DNA from: Acidobacteriota bacterium
Lineage (GTDB): Bacteria > Acidobacteriota > Terriglobia > Bryobacterales > Bryobacteraceae
Reading direction: 5' to 3'
NCBI GenBank assembly: GCA_025353165.1
Contig: JANXRE010000123.1
Coordinates: 1-55,090, forward strand
Length of the DNA stretch: 55,090 nucleotides
The first letter of the stretch is position 1. Each line of letters starts with the position of its first letter. The notes under the pieces were generated by a model, which worked only from the letters and a program-made list of their open reading frames with translations, made no database searches and was not told where the DNA came from. The position numbers and the translations under genes are program-made. Below, piece by piece: positions 9,087 to 18,301 of the stretch.

Positions 9087-9862
9087 GAGCAGGCTCCTGC
9101 CACGATGCGCGTGCCCGCCTGCTCGCCCGCCGCGAGCCGTTCCAGAATTGCGGGACTCTGGCCCTGCGCGATGACGATTTCCCGCACGCCTCCCCCAAGC
9201 GCCACCTTGGCCGCTTCGAGCTTGGCTTGCATCCCCCCCGTGGCGACGCCCCCGGCGATGAGACGGTCGATTTCCTTCGGCGTCAGAGTCGGCATGACTC
9301 TGCCCGACCCATCGCGCACTCCTTCGACATCCGTAAGAAAGAATAGGCGGTCGCAACGGAACGCCGCGGCGCAGGATACGGCCATCTGGTCGGCGTTGAC
9401 GTTGTAGATCTCGCCGCGCGCACCGCCGCCGATGCAGGCCACCACCGGGAGGAACCCGTGCGACGCCAGCAGGTCCAGCAGCTCGGGATCGGACCGCTCG
9501 GGCCTGCCCACCGCGCCGAGCTCCGGGCTCATTTGACCAGCCACGCAAATCGAGCCGTCGAGGCCGCTCAAGCCCACCGGGCGCGCCCCGGCCTCCACCA
9601 GCGCCGCCACCAGCTCGTGATTCACCGTCCCGGCGAGTACCTTCAGCAGCGCATCGAGCACCGCCGGAGTGGTCACGCGCAGCCCGTTCACGAACGTCGA
9701 CTCGACGCCACTGGCCGCGAGGTAGCGGGTCATCTGCTTGCCGCCGCCGTGCACTACAACGACTTGCGCCAAGCGAGCGAACGCCGCGATTTCGCGGGCC
9801 AGCCGCCCGCGCGAATCCGCCGCGTCCAGAAGCGTGCCGCCGAGTTTTACCAGAGCCTTCAA
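9083..9862 (-). CDS. argB: Acetylglutamate kinase
   Basis: 259 residues. ArgB phosphorylates N-acetylglutamate, the second step of arginine synthesis. The amino-acid kinase fold signatures are visible: KLGGTLLD at the N-terminus, VVVHGGGKQMTRYL near 35, GLSGLDGSI near 100, NVNADQMAVSCAAAF near 155 and FLTDVEGVRDG near 175. The start is TTG at 9862, overlapping the argC stop by 4 nt (TTGA). It lacks the N-terminal helix extension linked to arginine feedback inhibition in some bacteria, so it is probably the arginine-insensitive type (inference). Confidence 0.95.
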   Translation of the reverse strand: MKALVKLGGTLLDAADSRGRLAREIAAFARLAQVVVVHGGGKQMTRYLAASGVESTFVNGLRVTTPAVLDALLKVLAGTVNHELVAALVEAGARPVGLSGLDGSICVAGQMSPELGAVGRPERSDPELLDLLASHGFLPVVACIGGGARGEIYNVNADQMAVSCAAAFRCDRLFFLTDVEGVRDGSGRVMPTLTPKEIDRLIAGGVATGGMQAKLEAAKVALGGGVREIVIAQGQSPAILERLAAGEQAGTRIVAGACS

Positions 9863-10866
9863 AGCAACCCCGCCGTTTCTTCATACCCGAGCGCCAGGTT
9901 CATATTCTGAACCGCCTGGCCGGCCGCGCCTTTTACGAGGTTGTCGATCACGGCAACCACGACGGCGCGGCCGGTGGCGGGATCGAAGCGGAAGCCGATG
10001 TCGCAGAAGTTCGTGCGCTGTACCGGTTTCAGATCGGGGATCTGTCCGTGTTTGTACAGCCGGACGAACGGCTCGCCGGCATACCGGCTCCGGTACGCGT
10101 CCAGAATCCGATCGGCCGTCGTGCCTTGGACCGCGCGGAAATAGATCGTCTCCAAAATCCCCCGGTCAATGGGAATCAACTGGGCGGTGAAGCTGAACTC
10201 CGCCTCCTCGAGACCGGACGTGAGCAGGACCTCGGGAACATGGCGGTGATTCAGGATCGAATAGGCCGTAACGTTTTCCGCGGCCTCGCAAAAATGCGTT
10301 TTCAGCGTGGGTTTGCGCCCGGCCCCGCTGACGCCCGACTTGGCGTCGCAAACGATGCCGTGCGCCCGGTCCACGAGGCCGCGCTCCAGCAGCGGCTTAA
10401 TCGCGAGATTCGCGGCCGTCGGGTAGCAGCCCGGATTCGAGATCAGGCGTGCCTGGGGGATCGCCGCCCGGTAGAATTCAGGCAGACCGTATACAGCTTC
10501 CGCCAGGAGATCCGCCGATTTGTGATCCTCTTTGTACCAACGGCTGTAGTTCTCCTGGGTGCGCAGCCGGTACGCTCCGGAGAGGTCGATCACCTTCGTG
10601 CCCGTGGCGAGAAGCGCCGGAGCCAACTCCATCGAGACGTCCGCCGGCGTGGCCAGAAAAACAACCGCAAGCCGATGATTCCGAACAGCTTCCGCCGTAC
10701 ATGGGAGGGCTGAAACAGCCTTGGAGTCGATCGGCTGCGCACGGTGCTCCACATCGGAACGGTGCTCCAGGAGCACGGGCTGTGCCTGCGGGTGCCCGCT
10801 CAGAATGCGGACCAGTTCCGCGCCGCTATAGCCCCGGAAGCCAACGATTCCAGCCCGCGCCTTCAT
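9859..10866 (-). CDS. argC: N-acetyl-gamma-glutamyl-phosphate reductase
   Basis: 335 residues, normal length. ArgC reduces N-acetylglutamyl phosphate to the semialdehyde using NADPH. The nucleotide-binding GFRGYSGAELVRIL is at the N-terminus, the catalytic Cys is in SNPGCYPTAANLAI near 148, and GVSGAGRKP near 185 is typical. The ATG at 10866 gives the canonical start; the longer frame upstream adds non-homologous residues. The first 41 nt overlap the 3' end of a hypothetical gene on the same strand. It is first gene of the argC-argB-argA operon. Confidence 0.95.
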   Translation of the reverse strand: MKARAGIVGFRGYSGAELVRILSGHPQAQPVLLEHRSDVEHRAQPIDSKAVSALPCTAEAVRNHRLAVVFLATPADVSMELAPALLATGTKVIDLSGAYRLRTQENYSRWYKEDHKSADLLAEAVYGLPEFYRAAIPQARLISNPGCYPTAANLAIKPLLERGLVDRAHGIVCDAKSGVSGAGRKPTLKTHFCEAAENVTAYSILNHRHVPEVLLTSGLEEAEFSFTAQLIPIDRGILETIYFRAVQGTTADRILDAYRSRYAGEPFVRLYKHGQIPDLKPVQRTNFCDIGFRFDPATGRAVVVAVIDNLVKGAAGQAVQNMNLALGYEETAGLL

Positions 10867-11431
10867 GAATAAAGCCTTTCTTCTCTGAATAAATATAACA
10901 TCGATATGCTCTCGCGAAGTGCTCGTCGGTCTTAGGGTCAAAAATCAGGCTCAGGCGTTCAGCAAAATCGGCAATCGTCTCCGTTTGCTGGTGGATCGAG
11001 TTGAGAGATCCAGCTGTCAATGTGCGGTTTGTATACCCCAGCCGACGACACGATTGATACAGATTTCTCAGCGTCATCACGAGGGACTCGATTTGCTCGA
11101 CTGCTTTGTGCGGGTCCACGGGTTCGGATATCGCTTCCCCGAGCTTGCGTGGCGCGGGGTTCTCGATGATGTCTACCATGGGTCGCAGCTTTCTCTCGAG
11201 CCTCCACAGGCGCAACGGGAACGCTGCGGTTTCGGACTTCTCTTGGATCGCCTCGGAGGCCGAGGAAACGACGGCCATCGCCGAATAGAAAGCGCTATTC
11301 CAGCGGACTTCCGAGACTCCGATGTCGAATGGGCTCAGGGCATCTCCGCCGGCGTTCATCTCTTCGAGAAGGTAATTTGTCAGCCGGGTCAGCGCTTGCT
11401 GTGAACGACCAATACAACTTCGGGACGCCAC
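10826..11431 (-). CDS. Hypothetical helical protein upstream of argC
   Basis: 201 residues, predicted mostly helical and without signal peptide or membrane segment. It has charged heptad-like stretches (VEQIESLVMTLRNLYQS; ETIADFAERLSLIF). I recognise no family. Its last 41 nt overlap the start of argC on the same strand, which is long for an overlap but leaves argC intact; it could feed ribosomes into argC. It diverges from murI across 26 bp. Composition looks coding, but support is limited to frame length and residue pattern. Confidence 0.55.
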   Translation of the reverse strand: MASRSCIGRSQQALTRLTNYLLEEMNAGGDALSPFDIGVSEVRWNSAFYSAMAVVSSASEAIQEKSETAAFPLRLWRLERKLRPMVDIIENPAPRKLGEAISEPVDPHKAVEQIESLVMTLRNLYQSCRRLGYTNRTLTAGSLNSIHQQTETIADFAERLSLIFDPKTDEHFARAYRCYIYSEKKGFIHEGAGWNRWLPGL

Positions 11432-11457
11432 CCGGCTTGTGCCTAAACTGAATACAG

Positions 11458-12243
11458 ATGGCCAAACCCATCGGGGTCTTCGATTCAGGCGTCGGCGGCC
11501 TGACCGTGCTGAAAGCGCTCCGCGAGAAGCTGCCGGGCCGCGATTTCATTTACTTCAGCGATACCGCCAGAGTCCCGTACGGCCGCAAGCCGAGGGAAAT
11601 GGTGCGCGGATTTGCCTATGAAATCGCCGCGTTTCTCCTGCAACAGGAGGTTGCGGCCATCGTGGTGGCCTGCAACACGGCGTCGGCGTGCGCCCTGCCT
11701 GGCCTCGCCGGGGACACCCCGGTGCCGGTTTGGGGCGTGATCGACCCGGGCGTCGAAGCGGCGCGCCGCGTGACCCTCAGCGGCCGCGTCGGCGTGATCG
11801 GCACGAAGGGGACTATCGAGGCGGGAGTTTACCAGGACAAGCTCCGGGCGCTCGGCCTGGACGTGTGGGCGCAAGCCTGCCCGATGTTCGTCCACCTGGT
11901 GGAAGAGGGCCTGGCGGAGTCGGACGAAGCGGAGGTCCTGGCGCGGCATTACCTGGAAAATCACCCGGACATCGACACGCTGATCCTGGGCTGCACGCAC
12001 TATCCCGTAATCCAGCCGGTGATTCGGCGCGTGATGGGCGAAGGAGTGCGGCTGGTATCGAGCGCCGAAGTCACGGCCGAGGCGGTGGCTGCGGTGCTCC
12101 CCCCCGATGGCAGCGGGGGTGGGTCGGTTATCCATTATGTGACGGGGGGAGTCCCGGCCTACCGGCACACGGCGGCAGTAATCGGCGGAGTGGAGGGGCC
12201 GGTGATTCCGCTGGATGTATCCCGCCTCGGCGACGCCGGCTAG
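11458..12243 (+). CDS. murI: Glutamate racemase
   Basis: 261 residues. MurI makes D-glutamate for peptidoglycan. The two catalytic cysteines sit in ACNTASA near 72 and GCTHYPVI near 180; the N-terminal FDSGVGGLTVLKAL and the SDTARVPYG block are canonical. The ATG at 11458 has no good Shine-Dalgarno, but TAAACT at 11444-11449 could be a -10, placing the transcript start almost at the ATG. It is followed by a 170-nt intergenic with two hairpins. Confidence 0.95.
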   Translation: MAKPIGVFDSGVGGLTVLKALREKLPGRDFIYFSDTARVPYGRKPREMVRGFAYEIAAFLLQQEVAAIVVACNTASACALPGLAGDTPVPVWGVIDPGVEAARRVTLSGRVGVIGTKGTIEAGVYQDKLRALGLDVWAQACPMFVHLVEEGLAESDEAEVLARHYLENHPDIDTLILGCTHYPVIQPVIRRVMGEGVRLVSSAEVTAEAVAAVLPPDGSGGGSVIHYVTGGVPAYRHTAAVIGGVEGPVIPLDVSRLGDAG

Positions 12244-12276
12244 TGTTTGCTTAGTGGGGCGAGCCCCCTAGCTAGA

Positions 12277-12324
12277 GCGAACCCCTTGGTTCGCAGCCGG
12301 CCGCCGGGACGGCTCATCCGTCCC
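12277..12324. repeat. Two adjacent hairpins, second related to a dispersed palindromic element
   Basis: GCGAACC/GGTTCGC (12277-12283 with 12288-12294, 4-nt loop) is followed by GGGACGG/CCGTCCC (12306-12312 with 12318-12324, 5-nt loop). No T-run follows, so these are poor terminators. The second stem, ending CCGTCCCAC, matches the arms of the palindromic element found inside the glycosyltransferase gene at 46180-46238. Confidence 0.55.
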
Positions 12325-12416
12325 ACGACCGGACACGCCCTTCGCCGTCTCCGCGCTCGATTTGCTGTAAACAAAGCCAGCTTTGCCTGGCCATTGGATT
12401 GCTTCTCAGCTCTACG

Positions 12417-14822
12417 ATGGCTCTCTGGGACGACTTGATCTACGCGGCACGCTCTTTGCAGAAAACGCCCGTGCTGGCAACCGTGATGGTATTGACGCTG
12501 GCCCTGGGCATCGGCGTCAATACCATCGCTTTCAATCTGCTGAACCTGTTGGTTCTGTCGCCGCCCTCGGCGAAGGAGCCGGACCGGTTACTGCGCATCG
12601 AACCGGCGAACAGCAATCTGATCTCATACTTGAACTACCGCGACATGGCCGGAAACAGCGCCTTCACGGATATGGCCCTGGCGTCCGGAACCCGCCTGAA
12701 CTGGCGCAGCGGGGACGGCGTCGAGCCCGTCCAGGCCATGCTGTTGTCCGCCAATTTCTTCCCATTCACCGGCACTTCCGCGTGGCTGGGACGGACCTTC
12801 ACAGTCGAGGAGGCTGCGCCGGGACGCAACCCGAACGTCGTGGTGCTGAGCTACGACTTCTGGCAGCGCCATTTTCAGGGCGACCGCGAGGTCCTCGGCC
12901 GCACGCTCAATCTCAATGGCCGGCCGTTTACGGTGATCGGTGTGATGGAGCGTGGATACCGCCCCGTGATGGGAGCCACCTTCCCGCAGCTTTTCGTGCC
13001 GATCGGCCCGGCGGTAGCGGCGGGGCTGGAAAACCGCCAGGCGGCGAGCTTTTCTCTGGTCGTGCGGCTGGCGCCCGGCATGGGCCGGGAGCAGGCTCGA
13101 TCGGCATTCACCGCCATGGCGAAGGTCCTCGAACGGGCCTACCCGAAGGAGAACGTAGGTTTCGGGGAGCCGGCCTTCGTGTTCCCGGTTTCCGGCCTGG
13201 GCAGCCTGCAATCGCGCGATTCGAATCCGGCTCTTGCCATTGGGATCGCGGCGCCGTTTGTGGTCGCCGGCCTGCTGCTGCTCATCGCTTGCGCGAATGT
13301 GGCCGGAGTGATGCTGGCGCGGGGCGTCACCCGCCAGCGCGAGATCGCCCTGCGGCTCGCCCTGGGAGCCAGCCGCGTGCGCGTGGTGCGCCTGCTCCTG
13401 GCGGATAGTTTCGTGCTCTCGGTATTGGGCGCCGGCGGCGCTCTGCTGGTCACCGCCTGGCTTACTCCGCTTCTGGCTCAAATCCGCATTCCGAATACGC
13501 CGTCCCTGCCCGCATTCAATCTGCACCTGGACGTGCGCCTGGCCTTGTACATGCTCGCTGTAGTGGTTGGCACGGTCGTTTTTTGCGGACTCATTCCCGC
13601 GCGCCAGTCCAGCCGCCCGCAGATTCTGCCGTCTTTGAAGCAGTCCACTCAACAGGGCACAGGGCGCAGCGGGGTGCGGCGATTCCTGGTCTCGGGCCAG
13701 GTAGCTGTTTCGGGGCTGCTGCTGGTGGTCTGTCTGATCTTCCTGCAAGGCCTCCTCTTGATTGGCAACGTGAACCCCGGTTTCGATATCGATCACGGCA
13801 TCACCGTGAGCGTCACGCCCGAGCAACCGAACTTCACTTCCGCTCAAGCCGGCGCTTTGGCTGAAGACCTGGTGCTGCGCCTGAAGACGCTGCCCGGAGT
13901 GGAGTCCGCCAGCTTCACGAGTTTGATTCCGCTCACCGGAGACGTGTTCGCGGGAAGCATCCAACTGAGGGACCGTCCCAATCTTCGCTCGCCTCTGATT
14001 CTGTTCAGCGATGTGGGGCCGGCTTACTTCCGAACCATGAAGATTCGAGTGTTGGCGGGGCGTGAGTTTCAGGCCTCGGACCGCCCGGGCGCGCCTGCGG
14101 TGGTGGTCGTCAACGAGACTCTCGCGCGGCTTTTCTTCCCGAAGGGAGATGCGCTAGGGCAGCGCATTCGCGCCGGGGATACCGAACCCTGGCGGGAAGT
14201 GGTCGGAGTGGTGGCCGACAACAAATACGAGTCGTACGCCGAAGCGCCCAAGCCGCAGTACTTCTCGCCATTCCTGCAAACCGGCAGCCGGATCTTGCTG
14301 CAAGTTCGGACAGCCGGCGCTCCGGCGGGCGCCATTGGAGCCGTCCGGCGCGTCATCGCGGAGATGGATAAGTCGCTGGTGACGAATGTTCAGACCACGC
14401 GCGATGCCACCAGCATGGAATTCACCCTGCGCAGGGCCAGCACTGTGCTCCTTGCGGGCATGGGAACGTTGGGACTCATCCTCTCGATGATCGGGCTGTA
14501 CGGCGTCATTTCCTGGGAAGTCAGCAGGCGCACGAAGGAGATCGGGATTCGCATGGCTCTAGGCGCATCGCGGGGCCAGGTCCGGGGGATGGTGCTGCGC
14601 GGCGCGCTGGTGCCTGTGGGTTTCGGGATCGTCTCGGGCGTAGGCGTGGCGGTGCTGGCCGCTCTTCCCCTGCGCTCGTTTCTGGCGGGAGTCAGCGCAA
14701 CCGATCCGGCAATGCTCGGCGGTGTAGCGGCCTTACTGGCCGTGGTGAGTCTCGCGGCCAGCTGGTTCCCGGTATGGAGAGCCACGCGGGTGGACCCGAT
14801 GGCGGCGTTGCGCTACGAGTAA
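12417..14822 (+). CDS. Acidobacterial duplicated orphan permease (ADOP), FtsX/MacB type
   Basis: 801 residues. N-terminal MALWDDLIYAARSLQKTP leads into a first membrane segment, a MacB-type periplasmic domain (about 55-250), an FtsX core with three membrane segments (about 275-400), then a second copy: QVAVSGLLLVVCLIFLQGLL, a second periplasmic domain and a C-terminal FtsX core ending in PVWRATRVDPMAALRYE. Two copies of the FtsX domain in one chain without a neighbouring ATPase gene define the ADOP paralogue family of acidobacteria, which supports the lineage call. ATG at 12417 is chosen because it starts the family motif; TTG at 12399 is possible. Energy source and substrate are unknown. Confidence 0.9.
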   Translation: MALWDDLIYAARSLQKTPVLATVMVLTLALGIGVNTIAFNLLNLLVLSPPSAKEPDRLLRIEPANSNLISYLNYRDMAGNSAFTDMALASGTRLNWRSGDGVEPVQAMLLSANFFPFTGTSAWLGRTFTVEEAAPGRNPNVVVLSYDFWQRHFQGDREVLGRTLNLNGRPFTVIGVMERGYRPVMGATFPQLFVPIGPAVAAGLENRQAASFSLVVRLAPGMGREQARSAFTAMAKVLERAYPKENVGFGEPAFVFPVSGLGSLQSRDSNPALAIGIAAPFVVAGLLLLIACANVAGVMLARGVTRQREIALRLALGASRVRVVRLLLADSFVLSVLGAGGALLVTAWLTPLLAQIRIPNTPSLPAFNLHLDVRLALYMLAVVVGTVVFCGLIPARQSSRPQILPSLKQSTQQGTGRSGVRRFLVSGQVAVSGLLLVVCLIFLQGLLLIGNVNPGFDIDHGITVSVTPEQPNFTSAQAGALAEDLVLRLKTLPGVESASFTSLIPLTGDVFAGSIQLRDRPNLRSPLILFSDVGPAYFRTMKIRVLAGREFQASDRPGAPAVVVVNETLARLFFPKGDALGQRIRAGDTEPWREVVGVVADNKYESYAEAPKPQYFSPFLQTGSRILLQVRTAGAPAGAIGAVRRVIAEMDKSLVTNVQTTRDATSMEFTLRRASTVLLAGMGTLGLILSMIGLYGVISWEVSRRTKEIGIRMALGASRGQVRGMVLRGALVPVGFGIVSGVGVAVLAALPLRSFLAGVSATDPAMLGGVAALLAVVSLAASWFPVWRATRVDPMAALRYE

Positions 14823-14936
14823 GGGCCCTTCCCTTGAAACCCATCCCGCTCACGCCGGACTACCAAAACCATCCAGATCCGGCACGGTACAGTTGGGACG
14901 CTATGAAAACGTTCGCGCGGATTCGATAGCGGATAC

Positions 14937-15408
14937 GTGAAAGCGGAATGGATATGTTTGTTCCTGGCTGTTGCCAACGTTGGATTCGCCGATACCCCTT
15001 CCGAACAACCAGGGCCAGACGGACCCAGCGGTGAGGTTTCTTTCGCGGGGCAATGACTATGCGCTGTTCTTGACCCCGGACAGCGCCGTGTTCAAGCTGC
15101 GCGCGGCCGTGGTGCGGATAAAGTTGGCCGGCGCCAATTCCCACGCGAAGATCGAGGGCGCAGAGGCTCTCTGAGGGACGGTGAACTATTTCATGGGCGC
15201 CGATCCCGATCGAATCGCACTGGACTTTTCGGGCGCCACGCCCCGGCTCGGCCCGGATGGCAGTTTGGTGCCGACGCTCGATGGCGGCCGCGTTCAATTT
15301 GCGCTGGGCCAGTACGACCACAGCTGCGCGCTGGTGATCGATCCGGTCCTGACCTGTTTGACCTACCTGGGTGGGAGTGGGGCGGACGTGATGGGTAACA
15401 GTATTTGA
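14937..15408 (+). pseudogene. Remnant of SBBP/beta-propeller-type exported protein
   Basis: Pieces of one ancestral gene lie in order but broken. A leader (KAEWICLFLAVANVGFADTP) starts at GTG 14937; the next block NQGQTDPAVRFLSRGNDYALF, then LTPDSAVFKLRAA, continues in another frame from about 15000. An in-frame TGA at 15172-15174 follows EGAEAL, after which GTVNYFMGADPDRIALDF resumes with an apparent internal deletion, and DPVLTCLTYLGGSGAD runs to a stop at 15406. The blocks match the N-terminal domain preceding SBBP repeats in large secreted acidobacterial proteins, and the expected repeats are absent. At least one frameshift, one nonsense codon and one deletion make it non-functional. Confidence 0.75.
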
Positions 15409-15419
15409 TTAGCGGCGGC

Positions 15420-15800
15420 ACGCAAGAAAAGGCCGGCAATCACAGGAGGGCAAGCCGAATGCCCCTGACCTTGCAACGCCTCTTCCAGATGCCGCAGACT
15501 CTTCGATGTCCACCGCAACAGCCGCATTGGATCCCCACGCGTTGCCGGATCCACCAGCGTTCAAGATCCGGCCCCCACCGCGTTTGCGGATTCGCCCGGC
15601 TTCCAATTGCCGTTTCTCGGCGATCTCCCTGAGCCCCCGGCTAAATGTGCTGCGAGCGATACCAGGGATCCGAGAAACCACACTCCCGCCGGCGCTACCG
15701 TTATGCTCGCGCTTCAGTCGCCGCGAACCGTCGTAGACCCTGTTCCTTCAGAACTGGCGACAGCCTCTCATAACGCTCCCGAACCCTCCGCTCTGAACCA
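15420..15800 (-). pseudogene. Truncated, frameshifted ISAzo13-type transposase fragment
   Basis: On the minus strand three collinear pieces match the N-terminal part of ISAzo13-family transposases: RLSPVLKEQGLRRFAATEAR, then (shifted frame) VSRIPGIARSTFSRGLREI with RIRKRGGGR, then (shifted again) DPATRGDPMRLLRWTSKS with LEEALQGQGHSA. Homology stops near 15420, where the broken SBBP-type gene begins, so the catalytic DDE part is missing. I see no terminal inverted repeats. It looks like an old insertion that truncated its neighbour and then decayed. Confidence 0.72.
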
Positions 15801-16437
15801 GCCGAACCGCTCACAACGGAACGTTATCACGCGGCGAAGCGGGTTGCGGGGACGCGTCCGCCCCGCCCCCAGCGGCCGCGGGCCGTATGCGCCCGGCCAT
15901 CAAGATATCATCGACGCTCCGTCAACCACCCGTCGGAGGCTCAAGCGACTCTGCGCACGTATCTCCCGCTGCTGCGAGCCGCTGTTTCGCGGCCTCGAGC
16001 CGCAGCGATCCGCTAAAAAAATGCTAAAATTCAGCCGTGCCAAACCGAACCGAACCTCGAACCGCCTGGCAATGGCTTCGCTACATCGTAGTGGCCCTGA
16101 TCGCCCTATTCCTCGTCTGGTGGATGTTGCGCGTGTACGTTCTATAAACGCAAGCTCCCGAATTTCTTGCTGCCCGCTTGCGGCATCATAGGGAATGGCG
16201 TAGGCGGCGCAAACGGGCCGGATGCGCTCCCTGCCATCTGGTCGGCCGAGTTGCCTCCCCGGCGGAATCGACAAGGGAAACGTCGTTCGGATACACTCGA
16301 GCCACGTTCGCGGGAGTCACCAGGACGTGCTTGGTGAACACAGAGTTCGATGTTCATAGTCTCCCGCTTCGCCCGTTCGGGGCGGATCAACATTGTTACT
16401 GTCGTGAAGCGATGGCTTCCCTGGGACAATAGATGCA
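15801..16437. other. Low-information stretch between transposase remnant and nhaA
   Basis: Apart from the possible 36-codon membrane peptide at 16037-16147 I see no convincing gene, RNA or repeat here. Six-frame reading gives only Arg/Pro-rich frames typical of non-coding GC-rich DNA. Confidence 0.5.
16037..16147 (+). CDS. Possible small single-span membrane protein
   Basis: A 36-residue frame from GTG 16037: a basic N-terminus with Trp residues (PNRTEPRTAWQWLRY) then a hydrophobic span IVVALIALFLVWWMLRVYVL ending at TAA. The charge layout (positive inside) and clean span look like a real small membrane protein, but there is no strong ribosome-binding site and I know no family for it. It may equally be chance in a degraded region. 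Confidence 0.35.
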   Translation: MPNRTEPRTAWQWLRYIVVALIALFLVWWMLRVYVL

Positions 16438-17799
16438 GTGGTCAACCCCCAACGCATCACGCCGGAGAGGACGCCGATCCTAACACTCGTGCGGCCCTTT
16501 CAGGAGTTTGCCGCTCGGGAGACCTCCGGCGGTATTCTGCTGCTGGCTTGCACGGTATTGGCTCTTATCTGGGCCAACTCACCTGGGGCGCACTACTACA
16601 CGGTTTTGTGGCATACGCCGTTCACGGTGGGATTAGGCAGTTTCAGCTTGAGCCACGAGCTTCACTTCTGGGTGAACGACGCGCTCATGGCCGTGTTCTT
16701 CTTCGTTGTAGGTTTGGAAATCAAGCGGGAACTGCTGGCCGGGGAACTGGCATCTGCACGTCAGGCCGCGCTTCCTATTTTGGCGGCGTTGGGCGGCATC
16801 CTGGTCCCGGCCGTTCTATACACTTTCCTCAACGCAAACGGCCCGGGCGCCCGCGGCTGGGGTGTTCCGATGGCCACCGATATTGCATTCGCCATTGGAG
16901 TGATGGCCCTCCTGGGCGATCGCATACCGCTTGGACTAAAGGTGTTTTTGACGGCTCTGGCGATTGTCGATGACATCGCCGCGGTGCTTGTCATCGCCGT
17001 ATTCTACACGGCTCATCTGGCATGGGGAGCGCTCGGAGTCGCGGCTTTCTGCCTCCTGCTGGCGCTGGCGGCAAATCGCCTCGGCGTGCGGCATCCGCTT
17101 CCGTACGCACTGATTGGCGCCGTGCTGTGGCTGACCGTGTTGCAGTCTGGAATTCACGCGACCATTGCCGGGGTACTCCTTGCCTTCTTGATCCCGAGCC
17201 GCACCGCTATCAACCAGCGTGAGTTTCTGAGGCATGGCCGCGCTGTGCTTGACCACTTTGAAAGAGCGGCGGCAACGGAACCTTTCGATATTCTGAGCGA
17301 CATTGAACAGCAGACCGCTGTAGAAGCATTGGAGGACGCTTGCGAGAAGGTGCAGCCGCCGCTTCACAGGTTGGAATCCGCCCTTCATCCGTGGGTAACG
17401 TTTCTGATTATGCCGCTCTTTGCGTTGGCTAACGCAGGAGTGTCGCTCTCCGGCGATCTGGTGAAGATTGTGACCCAACCCATCGCGCTTGGCGTCGTGC
17501 TCGGGCTGGTCCTTGGGAAACCAATCGGCGTGACACTTTTCTCATGGCTGGCGGTGCGGTTGGGCCTGGCGTCTCTTCCCGCGAACGTCTCATGGAAGCA
17601 TATTCATGGCGCGGGCTGGCTAGCTGGGATCGGGTTCACGATGTCGCTCTTCATGACCGGCTTGGCTTTCACCGATGATGCGCTTCTCACAGCGGCAAAG
17701 CTCGGCATCCTGATTGCCTCCCTGTGCGCGGGAATCCTCGGTTCGGTGATTCTTTTGCGCATATCATCGTCGGGCCCCACCTCTCCGCAGTTGGACTGA
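16438..17799 (+). CDS. nhaA: Na+/H+ antiporter NhaA
   Basis: 453 residues, a typical long NhaA with about 12 membrane segments. It exchanges external protons for internal Na+. Key regions are visible: [20 protein letters not shown] near 78, [21 protein letters not shown] around 140-160 with the conserved Asp, [19 protein letters not shown] near 180 holding the paired Asp of the ion site, and [15 protein letters not shown] near 400. The start is GTG at 16438; ATG 16433 is out of frame. The upstream flank is degraded DNA, so it may be monocistronic. Confidence 0.95.
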   Translation: MVNPQRITPERTPILTLVRPFQEFAARETSGGILLLACTVLALIWANSPGAHYYTVLWHTPFTVGLGSFSLSHELHFWVNDALMAVFFFVVGLEIKRELLAGELASARQAALPILAALGGILVPAVLYTFLNANGPGARGWGVPMATDIAFAIGVMALLGDRIPLGLKVFLTALAIVDDIAAVLVIAVFYTAHLAWGALGVAAFCLLLALAANRLGVRHPLPYALIGAVLWLTVLQSGIHATIAGVLLAFLIPSRTAINQREFLRHGRAVLDHFERAAATEPFDILSDIEQQTAVEALEDACEKVQPPLHRLESALHPWVTFLIMPLFALANAGVSLSGDLVKIVTQPIALGVVLGLVLGKPIGVTLFSWLAVRLGLASLPANVSWKHIHGAGWLAGIGFTMSLFMTGLAFTDDALLTAAKLGILIASLCAGILGSVILLRISSSGPTSPQLD

Positions 17800-17959
17800 T
17801 TGTCCCAACGCACGTTGCTAACATGTCGCAATTGCAGCACGGCTTCCCGAACCGCACGTCGGGATCGATCGTGATCCGTGCAAGGAGCGAATCCAGTGCC
17901 GGCAGCCCATGGTACGCTTATGCCGCCGAATTGGCGGCAGCGCGCAAAGTCCACCGCGG

Positions 17960-18290
17960 ATGAAGCTCCTCTTCGACGAAAGCCTGTCGCCGAGACTGGT
18001 TCTGTTGTTAGACGGCCTATTCTCCGAGTCCGAGAGTGCGCTTTCAAACGGGCTTGCTCGGGCCGGCGATTCGCAGAATTCTGGAGTATGCGGCCGCTCA
18101 CGGTTTCGTCCTGGTCTCCACGGAGAGCGACTTCGAAGGTCTCCATAAGGCAGATCCCGGCGGCAGGGTCGTCATTCTCCGGTCCTGCGATTATTCAACG
18201 GATGTTGCGGCCAACGCGCTTCGGCGCAATGCGATCCGAATCGCTGAATTGGCCGGCTCCCAGAATAGTCTGATCTTCATCGACCGGTAG
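17960..18290 (+). pseudogene. Frameshifted DUF5615 (PIN-like) toxin gene
   Basis: ATG at 17960 starts MKLLFDESLSPRLVLLLDGLF, the N-terminus of DUF5615 proteins (PIN-like, VapC-related toxins). The rest of the family pattern continues in the next frame: PRVRFQTGLLG, then RRILEYAAAHGFVLVSTESDF and a normal C-terminus to the TAG at 18290. The switch falls near the tandem TCCGAGTCCGAG at 18022-18033, a likely slippage site. The ATG overlaps the stop of a short upstream frame ending WYAYAAELAAARKVHRG, which may be the remains of a cognate antitoxin, although I cannot recognise a DUF433 domain there. Inactive unless the frameshift is programmed or an assembly error. Confidence 0.65.
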
Positions 18291-18301
18291 TGGGCAGACC
18301 G

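Noticed and set aside
12277-12324. Hairpins after murI as an intrinsic terminator
   Set aside because: Stems are strong but there is no T-run; similarity of the second hairpin to a dispersed element explains it better.
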